DNA from: Sphaerolaimus hirsutus
Lineage: Eukaryota; Nematoda; Chromadorea; Monhysterida; Sphaerolaimidae
Assembly (NCBI GenBank): GCA_964036195.1
Contig: OZ038451.1
Span: 12,838,529 to 12,902,528 of the forward strand
Direction of reading: 5' to 3'
DNA: 64,000 nucleotides
In this document: positions 33,853-46,600 of the stretch, one piece after another
How positions within the stretch are numbered: position 1 is the stretch's first letter
Layout of the letters: each line of letters begins with the position of its first letter
The notes under the pieces: generated by a model
The model's database searches: none
What the model saw: only the letters and a program-made list of their open reading frames with translations
What the model was told of the DNA's origin: nothing
Translations under genes and position numbers: made by a program

Positions 33853-34409
33853 CAAAAAATAACTTAGTGACAGTGAACGGACAGCTAATTCGGCAACACA
33901 AACTTTGAATGCCTAGTGGCTAGATTATGCAGACGTAAGCTGGAAACTGGCTGACTGATACTCGCTGAATGTTTTATGAATGCTTCAAAAATAGTGCTTT
34001 TAACCAAAGGTCACTAAAAATATATTAGTTATTCCCATGTGTTAACGTTTATTATTCAAAATAAGTGTTGCAAATTCCCAATTTTTTAAACATTATTATG
34101 TGAGAGAATGAAGCAAATATTCACGTAAATGAGCCCATGTGAAATCAATTTAACGTTTGTTTATTTTGCGTTGATCGTTCTAAACTGCCACTAGAATTCG
34201 AATATATTCAAAGTAAATTCATTTCATTTTTTATTTCAATTTACAAATTTCAGAAGTATATTTTTATCTGTTCTAATGCGATTCATTCTACGGTTGAGTG
34301 AAATTTCTCGATCTTTCAGCGCACTTTTTCACCAAGCTGCAAACACACTCTTTAGCAACACAATCCAACGCAATCGGGATAACACGTGGCTCGACAATCG
34401 AAAGTCACA

Positions 34410-34586
34410 ATGGAGTGCCCCTCGCAGCCGAACCCCGACTTCGGCGCGGGCGACAAGTCCGGCGGGTCGCCGGCTGAAACGGCGCAGGGCGATAGCGTGG
34501 CGCACACGCACGCCGTCAACGACCCCACCTACCAGACCATGGCCAACGTCAAGTCCGAGGTGCGCGACGACCCTATGCTCGGGTAA
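34410..34586 (+). CDS. Short ORF or first exon, unrecognised
   Basis: Fifty-eight codons from an ATG lie 90 nt after a strong TTTCAG acceptor (34319), which could be a 5' UTR intron or a spliced-leader site. The peptide starts MECPSQPNPDFGAGDKSGG, is hydrophilic, and contains 'NDPTYQTMANVK'. The frame stops at TAA (34584-34586), but GTAATG at 34583 could instead be a donor. The stop lies at the very edge of a CACTAGTTGAC MITE. Codon use and GC are gene-like. Family unknown. Confidence 0.45.
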   Translation: MECPSQPNPDFGAGDKSGGSPAETAQGDSVAHTHAVNDPTYQTMANVKSEVRDDPMLG

Positions 34587-34870
34587 TGGCACCCTGAGCA
34601 CTAGTTGACAATGACACCAAATGTTAACTGGTACCGATCCCAATCCAAAGCTTTCTGACGAGTAACACTACGCATTGAATTATGGACATATATTTACTTC
34701 ATGCCGGCATTCTATTTACATTGTAAATGCCCGTAATATTTTTTTTCCATCATCACATTTTTTCATTTGCAACATGACATTTGATCGTTGTTCGTCGACT
34801 CGTCAGCAAGCTTTGAATTCAGATCGCAACCACACCAGTTGACATTTGGTGTCGTCGTCAACTAGTTGTC
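34587..34870. repeat. CACTAGTTGACA MITE
   Basis: GCACTAGTTGACAATGACACC at the left faces GGTGTCGTCGTCAACTAG at the right, with inner CAAAGCTTTCTGACGAG and CAGCAAGCTTTGAAT arms. The same family as 29070-29362. The stretch 34871-35505 after it shows no gene. Confidence 0.75.
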
Positions 34871-35505
34871 AACTAGAGCCATCGTCGCTTGCACACTGTT
34901 AACTTGGTCGTGGAAGGATTGTATAGACACGTAAATGCAGGTCTTCGATGGGTCGCCTGCTGCGCGCTGATTTTGAGTGATCACTCTAAGGTGACGGTCT
35001 CGGTTCGTTACTGCCCCAAACCTACTGAAATTCTGAATAGGTACCTCAATATATGATCAAAGCATAAATAGATGCATCACTGAGAAATGCCAATTGAAAC
35101 GTGAAAAAACGTTAAACTGTTGCAAAATATGTGCTATTATTGGCAGTGATTGGCATAAATCTTAGTTGTGGCTACCATTAATAAACAATATTTCTGATGC
35201 AGGCGTTAAAATTGCATTAATAGCACAAATCGTCATGAAGTTCTACATTCCGTTGTTTTACTTGACATTTTTCTCGGCTAACCGAAGGATGAAAGAAGTG
35301 GTATCATAAGAAGCGACGTTATTTCATCTCATCAACATTGTGTGCTTAGTGTGTGGCGCCGGCCCCAGACAGACAGTGCCCTGCTCAATCTCTACATTGC
35401 AAACAGATGTTTCACATCATTGAATCGGTCCAACCCAGAAGTTAGAGCAATCTAACCTTCGTCAGGATTCAGGGCCAAACCAAAGTCAGGTAGAAGAAAT
35501 CAAAA

Positions 35506-38500
35506 ATGAGGTGCCATGCGGTACTTTTTTTGTGCGCGTTGATAGCAGCGCTGCGCTGCGACGCGGCGCCCATGTCCGACGGGAGCGGCGAGTGCGAGGC
35601 GGACATCGTGGTGCTGCTCGACGCCACCGGCAGCATCAAGGGCGTCTTTGAGCACGAAGTGAGAGGTTATAGAGGACGTATACAGGGTGCCTGCGGCACA
35701 CTAGTTTTTACAGGAAATTTTGAAAACTCAGAAATCAGACTAGAACGCATTTGAGTTTTATACAGTTGACGGGGATGAAAAATGACTCATTGTGGAAAAC
35801 TCAAACACGTTCAAAGCTCATTGATGAGTTGTCGAAATTTCCTTTGAAAACTGTGCGCAGGGCCATTGTAACAAAACTCTGATGTAGAGTTTAGACTGTC
35901 GCTACCGAATTTCAGCTAGAAATGTTGCGCATTGTGGCGAAAGAACTGCCGCAACTCACCACCAAGTTCCAAATCGCGCTGGTGCGCTACAGCGGAAAAT
36001 ACCAAAAGGTACCGGTCAAGCCGTGGGGAAGCTTCTCCACGCTGCAAGATTTCTCCAACTACTTGACGGATAAATTATACATGGGAACGACGACATACAC
36101 CGGCCGCGCAATGGGTAAGTTTGGATGTGATCGTTCAAATTGTTAAAAAACTTGAGAAACATAAATTTCACATCTGCAGAAGAAAAAGTGGTCCCGCTTT
36201 GGCAAGACCGCCCGAACAAGGGCCGCCAAGGCGTACTTATTTCTGTGACAGATGGGTTTGTGTCGCACAGGGATGACGTTGCTAAAGTGAAGTCAGCCAT
36301 GGCAGCAATGAAACAAATGGACATTGTATCTATTGCTGTTTCTGTGACAGATAAAGCTTATGAGTAAGTTCAACTTAAATATATTAATGTTCAATATATA
36401 GCTCTATCAGTTACTGGCATACAAAAAATTACACCTTATGAGTAAGTCCTCATACAATTTTGCAGGGAAGAGTTACCATTTCAAGCAAATCCATCGAGTT
36501 TAGTTATTATAGAAACGGATCCAGAGTCAGCAGCAAAACAAGTTGTTGAAATTGTGAAAAAGTACTCAAAGTGTCCCGGAACTCGGACAACAAAACTGCC
36601 TACAACCACAACCACAACCACAACTGAACCTACCACAACCACAACTGAGCCTACCACAACCACAACAGAGCCTACCACAACCGCAACTGAACCTACCACA
36701 ACCACAACTGAACCTACCACAACCACAACTGAGCCTACCACAACCACAACTGAGCCTACAACAACCACAACTGAACCCACTACAACCACAACTGAGCCTA
36801 CCACAACTGAATCGACCACAACCACAACTGAACCTACTACAACCACAACTGAACCTATAACAACCACAACTGAATCGACCACAACCACAACCACAACTGA
36901 ACCTGCCACAACCACAACTGAATCTACCACAACCACAACTGAACCTACCACAACCACAACTGAGCCTACCACAACCACAACTGAATATCCTGCTACCACA
37001 ACTGAATCTACCACAACTGAGCCTACCACAACTTCAACTGAACCTACCACAACTACAGCTGAGCCTACCACAACTGAACCTACCACAACCACAACTGAAC
37101 CTACCACAACTACAGCTGAGCCTACCACAACTGAACCTACCACAACCACCGCTGAACCTACCACAACCACTGCTGAACCTACAGCAACCACAACTGAAAG
37201 TAGTGCATCTACAACTGAACCAAAAACCACTTCAGAAACATCTGTTACTACTGAACAAATCCCATCAAGTACAGAGGAGGCGAGCACAACCACTGAGCCA
37301 ACAATCAAACCCAAGCCCACAGACTTCCCTAGCCGGCCTAGCACCACTGAACCCACATTTCAGGCAACTGGCTCCACTCAGCCAGCAACTGTCAGCGTAA
37401 CACAAACACCAGGTTGGTCACATCAATGGTCAGTGACTAGAACATAAATATGAGGTAAAATAAATTCTAAAAATTGACAATTCTAAATTTTGTATATTTT
37501 TATTTATATCAGCAATTTTTTTGTGGGTTGCTCCCGCAAATTTTTCATTGTTTTCTATAAACTTTTTGACTCCACTTGCCCCTTTTTAATATCTCAAAGT
37601 TATACACTTCTGTAAAAAGCATGCAAAAATCTAGGGCAAAGTTTGACAAGTCTGCTCAATACAGGGCTAAAAATCAACGAGTCCATCTTGCAGAGTTTTT
37701 TGTCGCAAAAAGATGATTAGAAAGTCGATATGTCCGCTGTCAGAAATATTATCCTCAGTCGTCTAACAGGGGGAATTATTCAAGTGGTGGGAACTATTCC
37801 AGTAAATACTGTTAGCCATTGAATCTTAACTAAATCCATCAACCCGCCACGGCAGCCACGGCACCCCCAATTGAAACGATGTCAACACCGCCATCTGGCA
37901 CCGGGCCAACCAAAGCACCACCCCCGAACAGGGAAAACTGCTGCGCGTGGGCTGGCAGCGGCGCGTGCGAGTCCAACCCGGCGTACATGATGGGCAACTG
38001 CCCACAAGCGTGCGGAATGGGCTCGTGCACGGGTGAGTGCGATTCGGGTGTGCGATTATCAATGGGAACTACCTGTTAGCTGGATCTGGATGCGGCAGCG
38101 AAATAGATTGTTTATCGTCAAAAAATATGGATGAAAGAAGGCCCACAAAAACGTTTGAAAAGGAAATTCCTGGTCGTGTAAGCAATTCACATATAGGCCC
38201 AACTTTTTTCATTATTCTGTTTTCCGTTCGGTAGATTTAAAATTTCCGCTTTTTTCCGATTCCTAAAAACGTTTGAACGCATTGTTTGAGCCCCCCCCCC
38301 CCGTTCCGGGCCCCACAAACAAACAGCCCCCCCCCCCGCTCAAAAATCCCGGGGCAGTTGCCGACTCTGTATAATCCCTTGTAAAATGTCAAACGTCATA
38401 CAAAGTGTCAAACGTCATGGAAAATGCGAATGGGGCATTTTCCATGACTTTTGACACTTTGCATTACGTTTAACATTTTACAGGGCAGTTTACAGGGTCT

Positions 38501-38620
38501 GGGACTGGCACCCGGATACACCCCTGACAAGCACCAATCACACGATTATTCGCAGACGCGGCTACATGCAAGGTGAACGTATCGCAGCTGCTCAGACATT
38601 GCTGCTGTGGTGATGAATAA
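35506..38620 (+). CDS. Secreted vWA protein with Thr-rich stalk and ShKT-like domain (paralogue 1)
   Basis: Six exons: 35506-35658, 35916-36114, 36180-36363, 36466-37412, 37856-38032, 38556-38620 (574 aa). A signal peptide ('AVLFLCALIAALRC') precedes a von Willebrand factor A domain with MIDAS residues D39-x-T41-x-S43. The later metal-site Thr lies in 'TTYTGRA' and the Asp in 'ISVTDG'. From about residue 222 to 423 the chain is tandem TTTTEP/TTTEP, a mucin-like stalk likely to be O-glycosylated. A Cys-rich module 'CCAWAGSGACESNPAYM' then 'CPQACGMGSC' fits the ShKT pattern common in nematode secreted proteins, and the tail ends 'CCCGDE'. The protein probably works in cuticle, gut lumen or matrix. 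Its sister gene lies 2.6 kb downstream with matching intron positions and phases. The ShKT exon here is unbroken, unlike the sister's. Confidence 0.85.
35693..35865. repeat. MITE in intron 1 of vWA paralogue 1
   Basis: GCGGCACACTAGTTTTTACA at the left faces GAAAACTGTGCGC at the right. Inner GAAAACTCAGAAATCAG and TTGATGAGTT arms pair partly. Same broad family as 45492-45745. Confidence 0.6.
36598..37200 (+). repeat. ACCACAACTGAACCT tandem coding repeat
   Basis: About 35 units of 12-18 bp, based on CCTACCACAACCACAACTGA, encode TTTTEP. The strand is nearly free of T-rich words and G is scarce, so the opposite strand also stays open as a Val-rich frame. Unit-length changes keep the frame. Confidence 0.9.
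38351..38511. repeat. Introner-family element within an existing intron
   Basis: Reverse orientation: GGGGCAGTTGCCGACTC at the left, CAGGGTCTGGGACTGGCAC at the right, with facing GTCAAACGTCATG arms. Flanks are CCC and CCG. It lies in intron 5 of vWA paralogue 1, away from the splice sites. A block of C homopolymers precedes it (38290-38340). Confidence 0.8.
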
Positions 38621-41220
38621 AGTTCCAGCCAAACCTGTGTAGGCACTAATTTAAATGTGATGCACACGTGATAGTAGAAAAAAAGTGATGTTGTTCGTGT
38701 GATGCACGTCAAAGTGATATTCTTCTCGCTTTGTGTTGAGTCGTTCTCCATGGTTTAATGAATGATCTGACATCCACATAAATGTGAGCGTCGACAGGGC
38801 TGATGATATCAGGGTTGCATGACTTTGCATGACTTTGCATCACTGAATTAAAGGTTTTAATGGTGTACATTGGCGGTAAAAAGCTAACGAAAAAGCAAAA
38901 GCTAAAGCAGCCGAGCTTTTAGCAGCCGAGTATCTACTTCACAGTAAATATTATACGCGTTGTTGATTTTTTCGACGCTTCCCGTTTTAATTTCAGCGAT
39001 GGCTAACGTGAAGTAATAACCGCAAATGATAGACAAACAACTTTTTGCACAGAAATTCTTGAAATTCTTCGTGAATGTCTTTGAATAGCAATAGAATCTT
39101 ATCACAACCAGTACAATAAATAGTTGTTGTTTGAGTGCAGTCTAGCGTGATTATTTGCACAGAAGTTGTGGGTGTCTACGAACACGCTGATGACATAGTT
39201 AAGTTTGGATCGAGGTCAATAGGTATATAGGATTTTCAGGGTGTAGAAGGATGAAAAGGGATAAAAATGCTTTAAAAATAGGGATACTAGCACATAAAGT
39301 ACCAAAAAAAGCTGAAAATAGGCAGTTTATGCATACTACCCAGTTATTTTGAAGGTCACAATGGGTAAACAGGTATGACAATTAGTGATTTTAAGCAAAA
39401 ATTGGGGTAATATTTCTCTAAAATAGTTCCAGATTACGAGGAATTAATAGTCAAACATTTTGCCTCCGGACAGATAGGTAGATACCTAGTTGAGTAGCCT
39501 CCAGGATAGACAGATAGTAGAAACATTCTGGGGTCACCTACATAAACCCCACTAGACCCCGCACGGAGATTGTAATTTGAGCATCTGAGGGATGATGCAC
39601 TTTCCCGAGTCACCCATTTGGTATGGCTAACGATAGCAAACCCTCCAGAAAAAAGTATTTAAATTTTTAAGTATTTTTTCCGAAATGACTTTTCGAATTT
39701 TCGAATGTTTCGCCAAAACAGTTTTCGAATTTTCGAATTTAGTTTTCGAATTTTCGAATTTTTTGGGTAGTTTTCGAATTTTTTGAAAAAGATTTTATTC
39801 AAAACTTAATTGAACTCGGAACTCAATGTTTTCCGTCGTTATTACAGCTCAGACACACCGCAAGTCAATTGTCAATTGATTTAGAACGTTGAATACATTT
39901 CAATGCCTCGAATTACCTAAAAAAATTGAAAAGTCTTTTCGAATCTTTTGAAAAAAATAGATTTTTATGTATCTTTTTCACCGCGTGCTCAAAAATTCGA
40001 AAGTCCCAAAAAATTCGAAAATTCGAAAACCTTTTTGAATTTTCGAATTTTTTTTTTGCCATCTTAGGTATGGCAGTATGGTATGGGTTATTGGCACCAT
40101 TTGCTTTGTGTGTGCTTTTGGTGTGACAGAATCTACTCGCGGAGTAAAAGAAGCTTTGAGCTTGTGCCCAACCTGTACTTCCACCCGAAAAGTACTTCCA
40201 CCTGAACCCATTGTCTGTCAAATGTTTTTTTGTTGTTGAAACTTAATATGAGATATTTTGAGACTGGTCTCAAACTTCTAGCTCAAAAAATCTCAAGGCT
40301 TGAAAGTATATGCTTGTAAAAGTTCAAATCCAGTGAAAGTCCAGTAAAGTTAAAGTCCAGTTCAAATCAAATTCCAGACATCCATATGAAAGGAAATATA
40401 CAGTATTATACATTTTTACATTGTAAAAATTGAACCTTCGTTTAAACAATTGTATTGAACCTTCGTTTAAACAATTGGATTGATACAGTGGATTCAATTT
40501 GATCGGAACATACATAAAACTATGAAACAGGTTTGAAAACAGATTTTGCATTTTATTTCTGTTTCTGTGTAAAAATTCAGTTTTCATCAAAGACATAGGT
40601 AAATAAAAAGAGCGTTGCTAAAGTTTTTCTTTGCAAAAAGATTCAGAAAATGTATTCAGTTGTGAAAACCTTAAAACACAGAAAGTGTTGTGTTGCAAAA
40701 AAACTTATCCATCGTTGGTTATCTGATGTATATATAACACCCGTGGGAAGCATTCAGAAATATACTGTATATATGTACTTAAAATGGGTAAATATTTCAA
40801 ACATAAAAATCTGTCAGCCGGTAACCAAGACAGCTGTGCAAAGACGTCAATTTTTCGCGCTGTATTCCACCATCACATGCTTAATTGATGGTAAAATACT
40901 GTACACAATAACCTTCCACAGCGGCGGCAAGCACAAGCGCATGTCTCATACGCAAGGATTGCAAGGTAATCATTAAATGGGATTTTGGTCCGTTCTTTCA
41001 AAGATCATTAATGGTAAGGTAATCGATTCAGGCGGAAAGAACTTTTTTAATCAAATACAAGAGTAAATATGAAATCGTATTCCCGTCGGCTTGATCGAAA
41101 TGACACAATCATGTGAAATTGCAAGCTTCAAACAAGCTTAATATCGAAGCTCCGCACAGTGTGATCAAGTTTAGTAAAAAATCACACCACATCGCATCAT
41201 TTCCACAAGTTCGGCCAAAA
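38621..41220. other. Intergenic between the vWA paralogues
   Basis: AT-rich. The only clear element is the hAT-like MITE at 39628-40066. 40320-40620 has local direct repeats (TTGAACCTTCGTTTAAACAA twice). No supported gene. Confidence 0.5.
39628..40066. repeat. hAT-like MITE with TTCGAATTTTCGAA interior
   Basis: The ends TAACGATAGCAAAC and TTTTGCCATCTTA have a perfect 8-bp duplication GGTATGGC (39620-39627 and 40067-40074). The arms are long runs of GAATTTTCGAATTTT. The centre is ordinary AT-rich DNA. Confidence 0.9.
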
Positions 41221-42936
41221 ATGCGGCGCGCAACATCACTCGCGGTTCTGAGCTGCCTGGCTGCATGGCTGACGACTGTCGCCGGAGTCGAACTTGACGC
41301 GGACAGCCTGCAGTGCCGCGCCGACATCTTGGTGGTGCTCGACGCGTCCGGAAGCGTGCTCAAGGATTTCCAGGATCAAGTGACTTTTTTGGTTGTGAAT
41401 CACAACGAAATGGTGCGCACTTTATTTCACGCTTCACAGGTGGAGATGCTGCGCCTATTCACCAAAATGCTACCCGAACTGCACCTGAAATTTCGCATAG
41501 CTATGATTCGATACAGCGGCGATTTCAGTCCCTTATTTGTCGACGATTGGGGAAAATTCCCAGACAAGGCGGCCTACTTGCAAAAATTGGACGAAGTCAA
41601 ATTGATCGGCCGGACAACTTACACGGGCAGAGCTCTTGGTAAGGCGAGGGCGGTTGGAAAACATTGCAACGTACTGTGTGCATACCCAGACACTATAAAC
41701 TGCCCTGTAAAATGTCAAATGTCATGCAGAGTGTCAAAAGTCAGTCGTGTAAATTGCCCTGTAAAATCTCAAATGTCATGCAGAGTGTCAAAAGTCAGTC
41801 GTGAAAATTGCTCTGTAAAATGTAAAATATCATGCAAAGTGTTAAAAAGCATGTAAAATCCCTGCAAAATGTCAAACGAAGTTGGACATTTTACAGGACA
41901 TTTCACGGGGTATGTTATGGTGTGCCACCTTCACTGCACAAAAACCGTTTACAGGCATCCTGGGCGCGCTGCGCTTGTGGCTGAACCGGGCCGACAAACG
42001 CGTCAGGCCGATCATGATCTCCGTCACTGATGGCAAAGCGCACGACCCCAACATGGTCGTGGCGAACATGGCGCAAATGAAGCTCATGAACGTTACTTCC
42101 ATTGCCGTCAGCGTGCACCCCAAATCAAGGTGGGTTGAGTGGAAACGGGAGGATCAGTATTTACACGGCACACATGTATTGGTAAATATTAGAAAGTGCT
42201 TGTCGATCTGACAAAACAGTGTGGAAAAAGCACTACCTATTTAGTCGCGCGCCGCCCACAAATATGAACAATGCACAAAGTCCATATTCCCGCAGCCCCA
42301 AGCTGGGCCGGCAGGCGCACCCGGCCGCCCTAGTGATTCGCGACGAGAACGTGGCCTCGGCGGCGGCCACGCTGTACGACATGGTGACGCGCTACGCCGA
42401 CTGCCTGGACGTCAGCACGCACACGACCGTGTCGATCAAGCCGCCCGCCAAGGCGCAGTGCTGCAAGTGGGCCGCCGACGGCCACTGCGACACAAGGTGC
42501 CAGCCCCGGACCCTGTAAATCACCCTGTAGAGTGTAAAAGAACATGTCAAATGTAATGTGTCATGCAAAAGACCCTGTTAAGTGTCATGTCTCCAGATCT
42601 TATGTTTTTGCATCGAAATCTGATGTCCAAAAGTAAGATTTGGGTACACATGACACTTGACAGGGTCTTTTAAATGAGACAGGACATTTTGCAGTGTCTT
42701 TCACGCTTTACAGGATTTTTTCAGTGTCTGGGACTGCCCCCAGACCCGAGTACATGAAGGTGGCCTGCGCGCGCGCCTGCGGCACCCCCTCCTGCAATGG
42801 TCAGTCGGCCACGTGAGTGCAACGTTTGTGGACACGTGTAATCAACGTTTACGTTACAGAGTACGACGTGAAAACATGTCAGGGCAACATATCCGCCGCG
42901 CTGTCCTACTGCTGTTGTGGCAACGAAATTCAGTAG
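41221..42936 (+). CDS. Secreted vWA/ShKT protein (paralogue 2), with a transposon intron
   Basis: Six exons: 41221-41379, 41440-41638, 41955-42129, 42296-42496, 42744-42799, 42860-42936 (288 aa). A signal peptide ('LAVLSCLAAWLTTVAG') is followed by a vWA domain with an intact MIDAS D41-x-S43-x-S45, 'TTYTGRA' and 'ISVTDG'. Then comes the Cys-rich module 'CCKWAADGHCDTRPEYM'-'CARACGTPSC' and the tail 'CCCGNEIQ'. There is no mucin stalk. Exon 2 is 199 bp in both paralogues, and the shared introns have the same phases. Intron 1 is 60 bp, a multiple of three without stops. Paralogue 1 aligns across it (…HE|LEML against …DQ|VEML), which shows it is spliced. The intron within the ShKT module (42497-42743) is absent from paralogue 1 and is an introner. 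Function probably extracellular, binding partner unknown. Confidence 0.87.
41683..41925. repeat. Degenerate introner-family element in intron 2 of paralogue 2
   Basis: CCCAGACACTATAAACTGCC and tandem CTGTAAAATGTCAAATGTC words face GACATTTTACAGGACATTTC. The terminal GTGCC is eroded. The true splice sites (GTAAGG, TTTACAG) lie outside it. Confidence 0.7.
42497..42743 (+). mobile_element. Introner forming the ShKT intron of paralogue 2
   Basis: The exon ends ...GACACAAG and the next base begins GTGCCAGCCCCGGACCCTG. The right end is TGTCTGGGACTGCCCC followed by CAG, then the exon resumes ACCCGAG. Joining gives C-D-T-R-P-E-Y-M in frame. The flanks are AAG and CAG, compatible with a slightly diverged 3-bp duplication. 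Element plus duplicate is exactly the 247-bp intron. Confidence 0.92.
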
Positions 42937-43604
42937 CCCAGTGCATTCCGCGCACCGCAGAGCTACCGTATATAGTGGCTTAATGACTGGAAAAAGCGAT
43001 AACATAAAACTCGTTTTGAAGTGTATTTTATTTGTGTAAATACGTATAAATAAAATCCGAGTTGTTGATTGCTTTAAAAAAAGTTGAAGATGAATGTGAA
43101 ATGAATAAGTTTCACGTGCCCCATTCGACAATTCCTGGCGTATTTATCTTAGGTATTTCACATGATCTAATTTACGGCAGTCGGTTGACCGTTGGTTTAC
43201 GGCAACTACGGTTGTATTTATTGTAAAGCCAAAATAAAAATCATAGACTTTACCGAAACTTTGTATCGGGTCTCGGCTCAATCTTCAACTTTTTAGGAAG
43301 GAGAAGAAAAAAATAAATTCAAATGAAATGCAAAAAAATAAATATATGAACACGATTCAAAGAAATCTTCGCCATTGAAACGCAAATCTTTCGGTTTCGA
43401 TGAGATTTAAATCAGCACACAAAAGTTGCCACAAGGCCAGCGTGGGAAAAGAACGATAAAATCATTCTGAGCCATATGATAAGCACAGTGAACGTCTCAG
43501 CGTAGAAACGCCAGAGAAATCGTGTTCACTTAAAAACAGCACGGCAAAGTAGAATACACTCGAAACAAGCAACACGCAAGTCGAAGCAAGCAATTAAAAG
43601 AGCC

Positions 43605-46600
43605 ATGCGTATTTGTCCATTTTTATTACTCATCGGACTAGCGCTGTCATTTATCGCCACGCCATCAACTGGCTCACAGGAAGAAAATTCATCGGAATCA
43701 GACAGCCTGGTGCCAGTCCCGCAAGTTGACAAGTTTACTTTACTCTTGATCCTTGACGCGGCTCTTGAATTTTCTCTTGACTTTCAACTTGACTCATGAC
43801 TTTGTCACTTGCTTCACTTGAATCATGTTCAACATAAGATTTGGATACACAATGGACACTTTGCGACTGCTCCCTGGTGCCGGTTCCACAAGTGACAAAG
43901 TCAAGAGTCAAGTGAAATATCAAGAGCAAAGTAAAGAATCAAGAGTAAAGTATTTACTTGTCAACTTGCGGGACCGGCCTGGATGAAGATGCACAGCCAT
44001 TAGAAGAGGCACCAGAGTCCGCGCAAGCGGCAGTGGAAATGTTTTTACCGGCACTGGAAACTAATGCATCGTCAGAAGTCGCAGGAGACACGGCGACTGA
44101 AATGATTGGAAACTTGACAGTTGAAGTGGCGACAAACGATTCGATGGAATTGCCTCCGGGCAAGGCAGCAAATGGACCAAGCCAAATACTAGTGGGGCTC
44201 GAAACTCGTCTGACCCGAATGTCGGGCACAAAAGCCCGTCACGCACTACCTAGTTGACAATGACACCAAGTGTCAACTGGTTCCGATTCCAATTCAAAGC
44301 TTGCTGACGAACCGACGAACGTCCAAAACTTTTTTCGTAAAATGTTAACAATTACACCGACGATTGTTCCGCCATCACGAAAGAGCACAGTTTTTCAACA
44401 GAAAAGAATTTCAAGAAAAAATTTAGAAAAAAGACTGGAAACACAAGAAACATTCCAGTATCAGGAACCGGAATCGAAATTCGAAAAGAACCGGTTTCGA
44501 GCCCCAGCCCCCAGGTATCAGCTTCTGCAACCAAGTTGTCACTAGGAGAAGCGGGAAACACATCAACAGAGGAAGTGGGTCCAGTGGCAAACGCATCGAC
44601 ATATGAATCATCAGAACTGTTGGGAAACATATCGACACTTGTAGAGGACAGTTTTGCAGATGTAGGAATGAACATGTCGTCAGAAGTGGCAGATGACATT
44701 GTGGAAAAAGCGGCAGCGATCGCATTACCTGAGCTGGTAGAAAACGCGACGCAGATAGAGCCAAATTCATCAGTGATAAAGGCGGTAAACATTTCAGCGG
44801 TATTGAAACCAGGTGTCAAATCCTCATCTAGTCAAGTGACAAGTAAAGTTATTCATTGAAAGGTAAAGTTGGGACTAATTCAAAGGAGGGATCATTCAGC
44901 TGAGACTTGTTCAAGAATTTACATATTAATGTGACAGAAATGTCACTTAAACTTTTATTCTCACTCATAAACTTCACTTGTCATTTGGCAAGATGCGGAA
45001 TTGGTCCCAGACCGAGACCTAGAGACTAAAACAGCACTACCAAAAGAAACAAACACACCGAAAGTAGTCATAGCAAGGGAATCATCAGAGAAGGATGTAA
45101 AAACAGCACCGAAAACAACAAACACAACAACAGAAGAAGTAAAAGCAAGCGGTCCATCAGAAAAGGCGGAAAAAGCGGTGGAAGCACAAAGCACAGTACC
45201 GGAAGCAAGAACAACGAGAGCACCAGTGTCTGCAAGCACCACAACGATGCGAAGACACCCAAAACGAAAACTTTTAAAACTTTTCAAAATTACGAAAGTA
45301 CGTCATGACCAGCCGTATGTTATGCCGAGCAAAACAGAAATCCGTGAGTTGACAGATTACTGTAGATAGAATAGCATGAATGTAGAATATTAACGGTATG
45401 CAAGCTTGTGTGCAAAAATGATCGAAAAAGCGCACATTTTGAAAATACGAAAAATACGCTACTTTTCGTGGCGGGGATGTTTTGTCCCTTAGGCCCTACA
45501 CACACTAGTTTTTACCGAGACCGATTTGACAACTGAAATGGCGACATGGCGACATCCAGCCTACTCGTTTTGTCTGTTATATGTGTTTTAGTTCGAAAAA
45601 AATTAATTTTAACTTTCCCTAATTTAAATTCCAATCAAAACTAAGTGAGATCATTCAACCGTGTTCATTAATTTGCATTTGAAAAAATTTCAGTTTTCAC
45701 ATGAAGTCACGGTGAAAACTAGGTAGTGTGTGTAAGCACTTTGGCACCTCAAATAGCGCCAGCGCCGCGACGCCATTCCATCACTTCACTAGTATACTCG
45801 GCGAACACGATACTCTGCCCCCGCACTCATTTATGCCTCACGTTGGAAGCGTGCCAATGATGATAAAGCATGCGATTTTTGTATAAAAGATGAAAAATCA
45901 TTGTTGCGAAAAATTTAACGTATAGCGTTATAACAGAGATGATTTCTTTCAACTTTGTATGAAAATCGCATACGTGAAAATCGTTGGCACGCTTCCAGCA
46001 GGAACCACGCGTGCAGGGTGTAAAGTGATTGGAGTATAGTAATAATCAAATATACACGAGAAATGAAAAAAAATATGTAGGCAAAGGCTCCAAGCCAACA
46101 CCAATCGACAAGACGACAAATGGAAAACGCCTGAGTGAAAGCGCAAAAGCGAAACTCCGAGCGATGAGAACAGCGTCGAACAAAAGTAAGAAAAGAAGAG
46201 CATCAAGAGAAGAAAGAAGGAAGGAAATGAGAGAATCAAGCGAGGAAAAAAGGAGGGAAAGGAAGGCTCACAGGGGCCACTCCCAGACCCTGTAAAATGC
46301 CATGTGAAATGGCGAAAACCAGTAAAAATGAATAAAATTTGACTTTTGGACGTACCATTTGCATGACATTTTACGAATTGTTGACGCACACAACAGTTTA
46401 CAAACAATAGTAAAGTCAAATTGGGCGCTCATAAATCAGCTTATCTATTTGAGTTTACCAGAATGAGTTATTTTCAATCTTCCTCAACTGTAGTTGACAG
46501 ACACTTCTGGTAAACTCAGATGGGTTCAAAGATGACTTAAGAGTTTACCAAAATCTGAGTTTACTGGCAGTAAACTAGTGTGCGCAGCGCTATTACAGGA

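Noticed and set aside
36481..37356. Long minus-strand open frame, Val/Gly/Ser-rich
   Set aside because: It is the reverse of the ACCACAACTGAA coding repeat in the vWA gene. Openness follows from the repeat, and there is no splice or start support.
44352..44819. 155-codon minus-strand open frame
   Set aside because: It overlaps the plus-strand exon 44515-44812, which has matched splice phases and gene context. The minus frame is a shadow.
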